From NCBI GenBank assembly GCA_036245525.1, contig BTPG01000002.1:167111501-167175500 (forward strand): a stretch of DNA of 64,000 nt, read 5' to 3'. This stretch comes from Semisulcospira habei. Its lineage: Eukaryota; Mollusca; Gastropoda; Semisulcospiridae. How positions within the stretch are numbered: the stretch's first letter is position 1; the number at the start of each line of letters is the position of its first letter. Of the stretch, positions 20,346 to 33,500 are shown piece after piece. Below the pieces are notes generated by a model. The model was given only the letters and a program-made list of their open reading frames with translations. It did no database searches and was not told the DNA's origin. A program made the position numbers and the translations under genes.

Positions 20346-21508
20346 TCTTAAACTATGCATCCACGGTGACTGTACAAACCTGTTACATTGATTTCTGGGC
20401 ATCACTGCATGTTTCACAGATCAATTAAGACATCTGACTGTGATATATAGCCCCACAAAGGCCGTTTATATCAGATCGCCAGCTACTTTCTGTTTTGCTC
20501 GAGGAGCTGGGGTTTGGAGCTATAAATAGCTTTTACCTCAACTCTGACACATGGCAGAATTGAGCAGCTCATACACTTCAGCCATAAAACAGACACAAAG
20601 TGATGTAATCATGCAGTTATGAATGAAATAACAACCATAGCCACTCGTTAGGAGAAATTGTAACACATTTTATATATATCAGGTGTTGATATTACTCTTT
20701 GTCACTATGATTCCTGCAGGAAAGCCAAACGTAATGACACATACATTGTAATACATCAAACTCTGTAGGCACCTACTGCAGTTTGCACTAATAGTGATAG
20801 TTCATGTAGTATTTGTCTGATCAGCTTGGCTGTAAAAAGCGTAGCACTCAGAAAAGTACACGTGCGCATAAATGCTAACAAACAATGTGTGGTCTGCATA
20901 GTTGGTCTAACCGTCCGAGAGAACTTGTATCACAAACTGGTAATGATGAAGAAGTAATGATAATGATAATCGTTGATTTAGAAGGTGACGCATGAATGCA
21001 GAATGCAATGTTTAAGTTAACATGATGTCAAATGTGTGCCAAATTGGTCAAATTTGAGACATGAGTATGCTGAAACTACCTACATATGCACTCTTTCCTT
21101 TCATCCTAATGCCCACAAGAAAACTTGAACACATACACAAAGCAAATGCATGCTTTATCTGGTATACACAACAAGAAGATGGATTGACCATTAACGTTCA
21201 AGGGTGGTGGCAGAATAGCTTGGCGCCTTTAAGATATTCTGGCATCACCCATGTAGTATGTAACCTTGTCTTCAAAGAAAACACACAAATCTGACCAATT
21301 TTGGCAGCCGGAATATATAAAGAGCACACTGGCCTAGTGTGACATTTGAATCCTGGCTGTCAGTGTGTACTGGAAAGTCTGACAATGCCAGCGCTGCAAA
21401 TATACCTGACAGCTGTCAGATAGTGGGGTTATAAGGCTTCATGTATCATGGTGAGATGAAAAGTCTTTGGGTTTCCGTGATTGGTCCAAAGACACTCAGC
21501 TCAATAGA
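20346..21508. other. Sequence 3' of the kinase gene; no gene seen
   Basis: AT-rich, with one decayed TAGTTCAAGGG-type half hairpin (about 21176-21258). No exon or RNA gene is supported. Confidence 0.5.
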
Positions 21509-21514
21509 TTTATT
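21509..21514 (-). terminator. Polyadenylation signal of the kinase gene
   Basis: AATAAA on the minus strand, 24 bases after the stop codon at 21538. It is close to the stop but is the only canonical signal in the vicinity. Confidence 0.5.
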
Positions 21515-21537
21515 GTCCGTGAGTTCTAGCATGATGA

Positions 21538-24500
21538 TCAGGATCTGACAGCAGCTTTCTTGCCCATGATGTAGTCCTCTTGCTCCTTGTACTTGTAAAA
21601 CATCAAAGACAGGTCACAATTGGCGTCGATGGTCTGAAACACAGGAATATAAATTCAATATCTTCAGTGCCAGACATCACACATTTTGTCTTGAAAACGT
21701 GGCAAATTCAATGCAGAAAAAAAAAAAATACTGTAGTTGTGAAGCCAGCAAGCATCTGCGGGGGCACATGCTGTTCTTTGCCTCTTGCAGTTAGGTGGTG
21801 CCTCCATTTTCCCATAAGTTAACACATTTGAGACGTGCCGCATCCAGATATGCGGCTTTACGCCGCATATCCAGATGCAGCACGTCTCGAATGAGTAAAG
21901 GGATAAAGTCTTTCTTTATTAATCAAGGCTCACAACGGTCCACTATGAAAAAGGAGGAAAATAACACCGTGAGAGGTTTTCTATATTGTGACAGATGTAC
22001 TAGACCTTGCTTCCAGGGTCCGAAGAAATCGATAAGGGGGGGGGGGGGGGGAGGGGGCGAGAGAAAAAGGCATGTGACATACTAGACCTTGCTTCCAGGG
22101 TCCGAAGAAATCGAAAAGCAGGGTGGGTGGGGGGGTCGGGGGAGTGCGGGGGGGGGGGGGGAAGGGGAGGGGGGGATGAGGGGGGAGAGGGGGGGAAGAG
22201 GAGAGGGGAAAGGGGAGGGGGGGTGAAGGGGGGGGGAGTGGAATGGGGTGTGGGGGCGGGGGGGGTGGGGGGTGGGGGTTACGTGCATGTTAACTCGAAG
22301 ACTCACCAGATATAGAAGCTGTCATCATCAAATTTTGTACCACCCTGTGACGATTGTGCGCTGCGCCATTTTAAAACGAAAATGGTAGCTTGTGCTACTT
22401 CCGGTAACATAGCGATTTCAGCAAAGAGCAAAATGTGAATACGGCAGAATAGCGATACAATCGAATCGCATTTTCTTTTTTCTTTCTTCTCCCTCCTATG
22501 GCGGAATCTTTGTCATTTGTGCAGCGAAAAGGTTACCTTCAATGGCGGATTAATGACTCATGTTGTTCACACATCAATACGTGTACATAAAAGTGACATA
22601 TAATTTATCATTACTCAAAATGCCATCATGATTACTTGCTTAACCCCTTCACTGCTACTGATGAAGCTGCTTGGTGAAAAAGATGCAGAACTATGCATCT
22701 TTTCCATCAAACAGACTCATCAGCAGTAGTCAAAAAGTAGCAACTCCTCTGAAATTAGAGTGTGGCCACCTGCATGGTGAGGTTACTATACATGCAATCC
22801 TCTCATCCTGCTGGATGACCCTGGCAGTGTTCAGCCCAAGAATGTAACAACAAAAATAGTAACTAACCAGCACAGGCACATCCAGAGGGAACCTCTTCTT
22901 CTTGAACCAGTCTTCATGTAATGCATGCAGTTTCTGAAGTAGATTCTGAAAAAGAGAAAACATGCCATAGAAAGATTATTCTGGAATATGAGTCTAGCAA
23001 TACAATTCACCTCAAGGAGACAAACAGTATTTAGATTTCAGGATTAATTAAACTGCTCTCCAATCAAAGTGCTGCCAAAAATTCAAAGTGGAAGTCACTT
23101 TTATCTTCTGTGCCACCTAGAGTATGAAGAGGACTGATTGAGTTAACCCTTTGGCTGTCTGCAGAAATCGTGACAAGAACTGCTACCGACAGCCAGAGGG
23201 TTAATCAAAGATAATGCTACAAATGTTTGTGCCACAGTATCATACTGAGGCTAAAAGCTTCAAATTTGTACACTGCCATATGCAAGCTACATTATAGTAC
23301 TTACAGGTAAGGATATAGACCAATGGCTTTAGTTCAAGGGTGGTGCCAGAATAGCCTTGCACCTAGAGGCGCCAAGCTATTCTGGCATTACCCATGAACT
23401 ATTTTAGTCAAACTTATTTCACACACTGATGTATTCCGAATGATAAGGGTTAAGAAACAGCTATAATTTGTTTTATGATTTGTTTTATCACTGCTAGAAC
23501 TTTACTTCACTGCAAGCAACTACAATCAGCGCACCATGGGAATGCCAGTTTCTTCATTTCTACATCTTCTCTTGATCCTCTCATGGCAAGTTTCAGGGGT
23601 TGTGTACAAATAAACTGAAACACAAAATGTTCATAGTATTAGAAAAGTACAGCAGTTTTACATATCAGCAGTCTTTAACACAGAAAATTACACTGTCAAT
23701 TTACCCAATCAGTGCTGAGAAAATCTAAACACCACCCAACTACAAGAAGTATAGATCTTCAAGAGCCCCTGCAGTTGTGGGGCTCACGAGGATCTACGCA
23801 TCTTGCTGACACCACTTTGAATCTATGTTCCCGGGACATCTAGGTTTTTTTGGTTTTGAATTAACCAAAAATTGCTGAAACACAGTCTGTGTCAGCTGGC
23901 ACTATACAAGTTAAGAACCGTATCTGATCAAAAGATATGATGCACACATGTGGCTCTATATTCAATATTTTTCCTTTAATAAGTTTCCTTTTCAGACATA
24001 ATCTCTGCAGTAAATCTGTAATGCTCACCAAACAGATCAACGTGGACGTCCTGAGTTTTGAGTATCCATTTGTACCATTCGTCAAGAATCACATACTCCA
24101 TATCTGGCATATTTCCACTAAAACAAAAAAGACAAAGTATTTACTAGAGAAACATGTTTGAAAACAAGAATGCAAAGAAAGACTTTATTTAACTGCTAAA
24201 TGGTCTTTTTCACCTTTTCTCAAATAACAAAATACTGATAAATAGCTTTATGTTTAGCCCTTTGCATGTTGGTAGCGGTTTTTTGCGCAATGAATCATGA
24301 CAAAAAACGCTGACAGCAAAGAGGGCTAATCAAAGTACAGGTATGTAGCAAAAATTCATCTTCACTCAGTTACAGCCATTCATTTGTTTCTTCAAAAACA
24401 TTACCGATGACATGACTACATGGGAATGTCTACTTCTAGGCTCAATTTTAGCCTACTTGCCCGTTGTGTGCCCACACAACCCGAGAGGCACTCGGGAAAC

Positions 24501-27500
24501 CCCCCAGAGGGGCCGAGAGTTATCTCCCCATACCCACCTTACCAGATCCGGTCATGAGACCATTCAGTCTTTCTACTTCGCTCGTGGAGAGAAGACGTGT
24601 CTGGCCTGCGCTCTCGCTGCCTCGACCGGTCTTCAGCCTAGCCTACGCTCGTTGCCGACTTCGTGTGCTCTGCGCCCTTCTACCCTGCCTTCTCTTCCTG
24701 CTTAGTTGGGCTGCGTGCGGGGATTTTATCTGCTTCCGAGGACGGCGGTTTGCCTGCCCTTTTCCCCCTTCCCTTCGTTGCAGAGGTAAGGTAGCGGTAG
24801 TTCCCTCGGCCGGCCCTCGGGCTGAGAGCCGGCTGCCTGTTGGGTGCTTCCCTGCTTTTCTTGTTTTAGTTTGGCTTCCTTTCAGTGCTTAGTGCCTGAT
24901 TAGCTCACGGTCGGCTTTTGCCGTTTCACGCCCGTTTTGCACATGGGCCTTAGGCTCCTTGTGTGTTGGCCCGTTTAAAGGCCCTTTAGCCCTCCGAGAG
25001 TTCCCCATTACGCTTTCACCGGGAGCCCGCTTGCGCTTAGCCATAATGCTTTGTACTCCCAGTGCGGCGACTTTAAGTGGCCGACGGTCACCCACTCGGT
25101 CTGCCTACCGTGTGCGGGTTGCTCCTCGGGCCGCAAGTGTAAGATTGTGCGGCCTGGTCTGAGGTACTGTGGGCGGACCTCTGGTCCTTCTACCGCTGAG
25201 AGCGTTCTCGCCCGGCTGACGAGCGTCCGGCGCTCGTTGAGACATTGGCCACCCTTGCGGTTTCCTCTGACCACTCCCGCACGGAACGGACCTCTCGTCG
25301 GGGATCGCGTTCTTGACTGACCACAGGACCGCCACGGCTGCCATGCCTGCTGACCCTTCCGGAGGGTCTGTTTGCCGGCACAGCGCCCGTCTCTCTGAGC
25401 GTGGCCTGCAACAGTCGGCCTTGAGCCGTCCGTCCTACCACTCTCCCCACAATAAGCCCGCTGATCCTTCCGGAGGATCGCCTAGCCGGCATAGTGGCCT
25501 ACTTCCAGAGTATGGCCCGGTGAGACGTCAGCACCGTCCTTCGCGACGCAGCCGCGACCCTGACGCTAAAAGATAGACGCCACTGCTGCCACGCCCGCTG
25601 ACCCTCCCGGAGGGTCTGTTTGCAGTCGCGCTGAGCGTGGCCTGTAGCAGTCTGCATTGAGCCGTCCGTCGATGACGAGCCGTCCTTACCACCCTCTCCA
25701 CAAGCCCTCCGATCCTTCCGGAGGATCGCTTAGCCGGCATAGTGGCCTACTTCCAGAGTCAGGCCAGGAGAGACGTCAGCACCGTCCTTCGCGACGCAGC
25801 CGCAACCCAGATGTTCACTGTTCCTCCTCTAGACACGGACGTTCCCGCTCACCTCGTAGCGCCGTCAGCAGGATCCTCGCCGCCCTTCTTCCCCACTAAG
25901 AGAGAAAGAAGAAGAAGGAAAGTGCAAAGAGGGCGCCTTTGCGCCCTGAGCCACGCCGTGTGTCGCGTTCGCCGCGTCACCGCCGTCGTCCCTCCTCGCC
26001 TCGTCGGGACTCCTTCCAGTCCTCGCTCCCGCGTCTTGGAGAGGGCTTGTCGGCCCGTTCTCGGTCGCCTCCTCGCTGCCCTTGCGTCCCTGGTCTACGC
26101 CGGAGGTTCAGCGCATTCCTTGACCTCGCTGCGGTCGGTGGTGATTCTGGTGCCTTCTCGACGCTCCCTAGAGGACCACACGCACAGCCTGCTGCAAGAG
26201 GACTCCGTCTCAGCGTCGTTACCAGTTCCGGGCGCTGCCTTCGGACTCAACCTCAGCCCCTGGGTCTTCACTCGGCTGTTGGACGCCATAGTCGCCTTAA
26301 CCCGACAGTCCTCCTCCAGTCCGACGTTGAACTACCTGGAAGAACTCTTATTGCGCAACCATTCGGAGACCGCGCTAGCCACGGATGGGGATGCTCTCCT
26401 GCACCTCCTGGCACACTTAGGCTTCCTAGTAAACAACGACAAGTCGGATCTCACTCCCTCCCGCCGTTGTGCACCTAGGCTCGGACTTTGCTACCGACCT
26501 CTACACGGTACGCCTTCCGGCGCCCCGGATCGAGAAGATGGCGGATTTAGCCGGCCAGTTAGCTCGGGAGGATGCAGCCCCCGCCAGAGTCTGGCTTCAG
26601 TGGCGGGGTTTGATGAACGCCGCAGCGGATCTTATCCCACTAGGGCGTCTTTCCTCCCGGCCGATTCAACCGCATCTTCTTCACCTTGGCGTCCGTCTTC
26701 CGGAGACTTGACGACCGCGGTCCCAGTGTCCCAGATGCTTCGTCCGCACCTTCGTTGGTGGACCGACCCTACGTAGCTAGCGTCGGTAGTGCCCCTGGCC
26801 TCTCCACCCCCCCAGATCTCTCCTTGCGTCGATGCCAGCCTTCTGGGTGAGGGGGCCATCTCCTACTGCGGTCCTCGCGGCGTCGGGCCCCTGGCCCTCA
26901 GACTTGGCGCACACCCACATCAACTGGTTGGAGATGCAGGCCGTGTGGCAAGCCCTTCAGGTCTGGGAGGATCTCCTCAGTCACCAGGAACTTCTCGTGC
27001 TTCGGACAACACGACGGGGGTTGCTTACATCCAGGAGCAAGGTGGCACACACTCCCCCGACCTGTGTGTGCCCCTCTACCGGATAATGCGTTGGTGCGAG
27101 GACCGGGGCTTTACCCTTCGAGCCCGGCACGGTCCCGGACACCAGGATGTCTGGGCCGACTCTCTATCATGCCGCGGCCAGCTCCTACACACGGAATGGA
27201 CCCTGCGACAGGACATCTTTCGGATGATCTGCGCCCGTTGGGTGACTCCCCAGGTGGACTTGTTCGCCACGGGGTGGAACCACCAGCTTCCCCTCTTTGT
27301 CTCCTCGATTCCCGACCCCCTTGCTTGGGTTGTCGATGCGCTCTCCATTCCCTGGGACGCCCTTGTGGCCTATGCTTACCCCCCTACCGTCCTCGTTCCC
27401 AAAGTCCTTCTCAAACTCGGGGCTGTTCGGCGATCATCCTGTTGGTCGCGCCGTTCGTCAAAAACCGCTCCTGGACCGCCGACCTGCTCAGCCTCGCCAC

Positions 27501-30500
27501 GGACCCGCCCCTGCTGCTTCCCACCCCGCGGACCATGCTCAAGCAACCGCACCAGCCGCTGTTCCACCCCTGCCCGGAGCGACTCCTCCTTCACACCTGG
27601 AGGTTGTGCGGCAAGCCCTCAGAGCTAGAGGCTACTCGGGCGCAGCAATGGAGGCGTTCGCTGCGGCCCGTAGACCTTCGACCCTTCGAGTCTACGAGGG
27701 AAATTAGCGAGTCCTGTGTTCCTGGTGCTCCGATCACGGCCTTACGTCCACGGATCTAACTAATCCTCAGCTGGCAGACCTCTTCTCTGGCTCTTCCGAG
27801 ACCAAGGCCTAGCCCCCATCACGGTGCAGGGATACCTGTCCCTGACCGCGGACACTTATCGTGACCTTAGACGACCAGACCCGGGCGCCTGCAGGGACTT
27901 AGCCGAACTGATGGGACACTTCGGCATCCAGCACCCTACTCTCCGCTCGCTCATCCTTCACTGGGACCTACCCTGGGGGCTTACGTGGTTGTATTCCGCC
28001 CGCTTCGAACCCTGACCTTGGCCCAGTTCGCGGACTTGACACGCAGACTTGCTTCATGCTGGCACTTGCTAAGGCATCGCGTGTGAGCGAGCTACACGCG
28101 CTTCGGAAAACCTTCCTGCTTGCAGTTCCGAACGGACGGGTCCGTCCAACTGCTTACGGACCCGGTCTTCCGACGTGAAACAGGTCTCCTCCAACCGCGC
28201 CTCAGGTGTTCACCTTTCGGTCCCAGGAGACCCGGCTACAGGGTCCCATGCGCGCCCCTAGTTTAGCGGCAGCGATCTAAGGCCGTCCTCAGGGGACGGT
28301 CGCGCCTCTTACTACGGAGACCTCTGAGACCCAGCAGGCACGATTTTTCAGCCCAGACGATCTTCCTGGCTCCGCTGGGTCACACGCTCCGCCTGTCAGG
28401 ATATCTCTCCACGGGGGGCGAAGAGGCGGCACATTCGCGCACACGAGGTACAAGCCATGGCCACGAGCGTCGCGTTTGATCGAAACAGCGCTGTCTAGAC
28501 ATCGTGGCGGCCGTGGGCTGACAGACTGAATCTGAATTCGCCCGCTTCTACCTCCGGGACCTGGCTGGCCAGCGAGAGAATCTCGCAATTGTGGGGTACA
28601 TCGCCGCGGCGCAACACTCCCTCCCGGCGCCACCGGCACCATGGGCATGCACTTCGCTAAAATTGTTGGGAGTGTGCGACGGGGAGGACGGCGCTGTTCT
28701 CCTTGGGAGTTGTTTGCGGCACCCTCCTCCTCATCGCAATTCTCCCATGTAGTCATGTCATCGGTAATGTTTTTGAAGAAACAAATTCATTTTTCTCTAA
28801 AAGGTATTTTTTCGAAAAATACTTACCGATGACATGACTCGGATGACCCTCCCTCCTGCCCCGCTTGCCGCTTTCGAGCGAAGTATCAGACTGAATGGTC
28901 TCGTGACCGGATCTGGTAAGGCGGGTATGGGGAGATAACTCTCGGCCCCTCTGGGGGGTTCCCCGAGTGCCTCTCGGGTTGTGTGGGCACACAACGGGCA
29001 AGTAGGCTAAAATTGAGCCTAGAAGTAGACATTCCCATGTAGTCATGTCATCGGTAAGTATTTTTCGAAAAAATACCTTTTAGAGAAAAATGAATATTTT
29101 GTTTAGTGGAAACTGAGCGATGATCTTAACACACTGAGCTAGCTCTAGGGACGCAACTCCAGGTTTGTGAGTTGCACTCTGAAGGCCACATACAAGTTCA
29201 GGGAGTAGACTGACCATGAAAGTTCGAGTGTGGTGCCAGATTAGCTTGGCGCCTATAGGCGATATGCTGTTCTTGCACCACCCTTGAACTTTCATGGTCG
29301 AGCAGTCTCCGACTGTGGTGTATCATACCTCAACGTGTTAATCCATTTAACCTCAAGGCCACATTTCCCAAATTTGAAGGTGTCACCCAATGCCTATGTA
29401 GTGGTTGCAGGAGATGGATCAACATGATAATTCAAAGGGTAGTGCCAGATTAGTTTGATGCACCCAGGCACGAAGCTGATCTGGCATTACACTTGAATTA
29501 TCATGGTCAATGAGCTCAATGGGTTAACACATTCAAGATGTGCCGCCTCCAGATATGTGCTTTAAGCTGCGTATCTGGAGGCAGCATGTCTCAAATGAGT
29601 TAAACAAGCCATGTAGATTACAATGTTGGACTCTGACCTGTCATGTAGGTTTTCCACAAAGCAGTGTTTGGCACTGTGGATAGACCTCTCCATCATCCTC
29701 ACTGGCTCCTTCTGGAAGAAAATCATGCACAGCGTTTAATACAACTTGCATGATTTTCCAAACCATGTGTTACGAGGCTGTCTCAATTCACATGTGGTGA
29801 AGACTATGCTGTGTCCACTGCACTTTAGAATTTGTTTCCTCAAAACACATTACCGATGGTATTACTAATAGGAAACGTTACATAGCTAGCCTAATTTCAG
29901 CCAAAATTTGGTTGTGTTCGTATAAGGGAGTGTTGGCAGGTGAGGGGCACCATAGTAAAAGCAGTAACCCGAGTAGCCTCCCTTACACCCCATCCGGTAC
30001 GAGCTCACCCGGTATGCCTCAGTTTAGTTCTTAGCTAGCCTGTAGACGGTTGTGTTCGTACATCGCTCTTCGAATGTCCTCTTGTGGATGTCCTAGTGCG
30101 TCAGAGGGACCGCAGTGACGTCCTCCTCACCAGAGTGATGCCCAGCGCAGAGTGCCACACTGACCACCGCCTTGTTCGCTGCAAACTCAGGCTCCGCCTC
30201 AAGCTGAAACCTAAGAAAGGGGGCCCCCCCAAGAAAAAGCTTGATGTTGCCAGAATTCAGCGTGACGACAAGAAAGCTGCCCTTCAGGCCGATTTACAGC
30301 GCATGCTCAAAGACACAGTTGATCCAGCAGACTCCTCCCCTGAAACACTCTGGGAACAACTGAAAACTGCTATTGTAAAATCTTCTGTGGAAGTCTTGGG
30401 CTTTGCTAGAAAGAGGAACAAAGACTGGTTTGACGAAAACGACGTAGAGATCCAGGAACTTCTAGCAAAAAAAAGAGCCGCCCACCAGGCCCACCTAGCC

Positions 30501-33500
30501 CAGCCTTCCTGCCCTGTGAAGAAGTCTGCCTTCCGCCTCATCTGCAGCAGTCTCCAGCTCAAGCTTAGAGAACTCCAGAATGAGTGGTGGTCCAGACTCG
30601 CACAGAGGACCCAGCTCTGCGCTGACAACGGTGACTACAGGGGCTTCTACGAAGCACTGAAAGCAGTGTATGGCCCTAGGCACCTGGTACAAAGTCCCCT
30701 GCGAAGCGCTGATGGACAGGCACTCCTCACAGATAATACCTCCATCTTGAACCGCTGGTCGGAATACTTTCAGGACCTCTTCGGCGCTGAGCGCACTATT
30801 CAAGAAACAGTCATCCTCCAAATCCCACACCTTCCACTAAAGGTTGAATTGGACGAACCGCCCACCGCCGAAGAAACCCTCACAGCCATCCACCAGCTCA
30901 AGAGTGGCAAAGCAGCAGGCATTGACGGAATCCCGCCAGAGATATGGAAACATGGAGGCCCAGCACTGCACAACAAGCTCCACGACCTCTTTCTCTGCTG
31001 CTGGGAAAAAGGAACACTACCAAAGAATCTCCGTGATGCAGTCATCATCACCCTGTACAAGAACAAAGGAGAGAAGTCTGCCTGCTCTAATTATCATGGA
31101 ATTACCTTGCTGTCCATTGCCGGGAAAATTCTCGCAAGGTTGCTCCTGAATCGGCTGGTACCTGCCATCGCTGAAGACCACCTCCCAGAGGGCCAGTGTG
31201 GCTTCAGAGCCAACAGGAGTACCACCGACATGGTCTTTGTGCTGAGACAGCTTCAGGAGAAGTGCCGCGAGCAGAACAAAGGGCTGTACGTAACGTTTGT
31301 CGACCTAACAAAAGCGTTTGACACTGTGAGCAGGCAAGGTATGTGGCAGATCCTGGAGCGACTAGGCTGTCCCCCAAAGTTCCTCAAAATGATCGTCCAG
31401 CTCCACGAGGACCAGCAAGGCCAGGTCAGACTAAACAGTGACCTCTCAGAACCATTCCCCATTCGCAACGGCGTGAAGCAAGGCTGCGTGCTGGCACCGA
31501 CCCTCTTCACCATCTTCTTCAGCATGATGTTGAAGCAGGCCACAGTGGACCTTGACGATGACGACGCAGTGTACATCAGGTATCGTCTCGATGGCAGCCT
31601 GTTCAACCTCAGACGACTGCAGGCCCACACGAAAACCCTAGACCAACTGGTTCGTGAGCTGCTCGTTGCTGATGACGCTGCCCTCGTTGCACACACAGAG
31701 AGAGCCTTGCAGCGCATTATGTCCTGCTTCGCAGATGCCGCCCAGCTCTTTGGACTTGAGGTCAGTCTGAAAAAGACAGAGGTCCTTCATCAGCCAGCAC
31801 CCAAGGAAGAGCATCGCCTTCCCCACATCACCATCGGCGAGTCTGAACTGAAGTCTGTACACCAGTTTACCTACCTCGGCTGCATCATCATGTCAGACAC
31901 CAAGCTGGACAAGGAGCTGGACAACAGGCTGGCAAAAGCGAACAGTGCTTTTCGGGCGACTATTCAAGTGGGTGTGGCACAATCAACAGCTGAAAAAAGG
32001 CACCAAGATCAGCGTGTACAGAGCTGTCGTCCTCACCACCCTGCTGTACGGTTCCGAGTCCTGGGCCCTCTACCGCAGCCAACTACGACTCCTCGAACGC
32101 TTTCACCAGCGCTGCCTGCGTACCATCCTCAGCATTCACTGGAGTGACTATGTCACCAACGTCGAAGTCCTTGAACAGGCGGAAACTTTGAGCATCGAGG
32201 CTTTGCTGCTGCGGACACAGCTTCGCTGGGCGGGGCTCGTCTCCAGGATGGAGGATCATCGCCTACCCAAGATCACTCTGTTCGACGAGCTCGCCACTGG
32301 ACACCGAGACAGAGGGGCACCAAAGAAGAGATACAAAGACGGTCTCAAGAAGTCACTTAGTGCCTGTCAAATCGACCACCGCCAGTGGTCTTCGCTTGCT
32401 GCGGACCGTGACACCTGGCGCTCCACCATTCACAAGGCAGCCGTCTCCTATGAGGACTCTCGCAGAGCTAACCTCAAGGACAAGCGGCTCAGGAGAAAAA
32501 ACAGAGTTGTCGTAACTCAGAACTCTGACCAGACCTTCCCCTGCAGCCACTGCGGTCGAACCTGCCTGTCCCGGATTGGCCTCCGCAGTCACGAAAATGC
32601 CTGCAGATGACGTGGGCAAGCCCTATAGAATCTTCGTTCGCGAAGTCAAGCCAAGGAGAGAGACGGTTGTGTTCGTACATCGCTCTTCGAATCTTACGGT
32701 GTGGATGTGACCGGTCATATTGTGACTTTACCCTTCTGTTCTGGCTTCGTTGGAGCTCACTCGCCTTGGGCTGTTTCGAACTTGGCTTGGAGCTCACTCG
32801 GATTGTGACCGGTCGTCGTATGACTTTGCCATACTGTTTTGGACTTAGCGTGCCTGTGACTTGGAGCTCACTCGGTTTGTGCGGGCTTGGAGCTCACTCG
32901 TCTTGTGCCTGGTGCTGTTTCGAACTTGGACTGGGCGGCGTGGCTTGCACTTGTGTGCCTGTGACGGCTTGGACCCGGGTGGTGACTGTGAGTCCAGTGG
33001 CGCCTCAGGACGTCGCTTCAATCGGCGTGGGTTTGCTTCTCGCTCCGTCATGGCCAGGTAAAATCTCGGTGAATGCCCTCGACCGGCGCTCAGGGGAAGG
33101 GAAGAGCGCCGGGAGTCGGCATGCTCTGTGCACTCGTTTGAGTTCGTTCTCACCCTCGCGTGCGGAATTATTGGTGTGCGGCCTCGGTGGCCACGCTTGC
33201 TCGTTCTTCATTATGGCCTCTATGTTGCAGTTACCAGGTTCGTACCTGCACGCAATGTGGCGATTTTCAGTGGCCCTGTGACGAGCATGCAGTCTGTCTG
33301 CCCTGTTCTGGCTGTGAGTCAACACATCCCTGTGCTGTATGCACCCCCTGGCTGGAAGAGAGATGGTTTCAGCTTTGGGGAGTCTACCGCCGTGAACGCC
33401 CGACACCTATCAGGGAGCAGCCTTCAGTTCCCGCTCAGAGTGCCATGGATGGACCCAGTACATTTCTCATGACCGTGATGAATCGGGCCAGTAGGACGAC

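Larger units (their letters stand above)
24382..29095 (+). mobile_element. DIRS retrotransposon B
   Basis: Left terminal repeat 24382-24592 (starts ATTTGTTTCTTC), leader intron, ORF1 remnant, RT, RNase H, methyltransferase-like and recombinase remnants, complementary region (28745-28840) and right terminal repeat (to GAATGAAT-type end at 29095). The two terminal repeats are inverted copies over about 200 bp (shared ACTCGGG/GGAACCCCC, GGCCGAGAG and ACACAACGGGCAAGTAGG blocks) with different outermost ends. The complementary region joins the complements of both outer ends, as in DIRS-1. It sits in the kinase intron between exons 5 and 4, antisense to that gene. All frames are broken and part of RT is deleted. 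Confidence 0.88.

Noticed and set aside
22082..22306. Proline-rich minus-strand frame
   Set aside because: A translation of the C/T homopolymer-like tract; no gene support.
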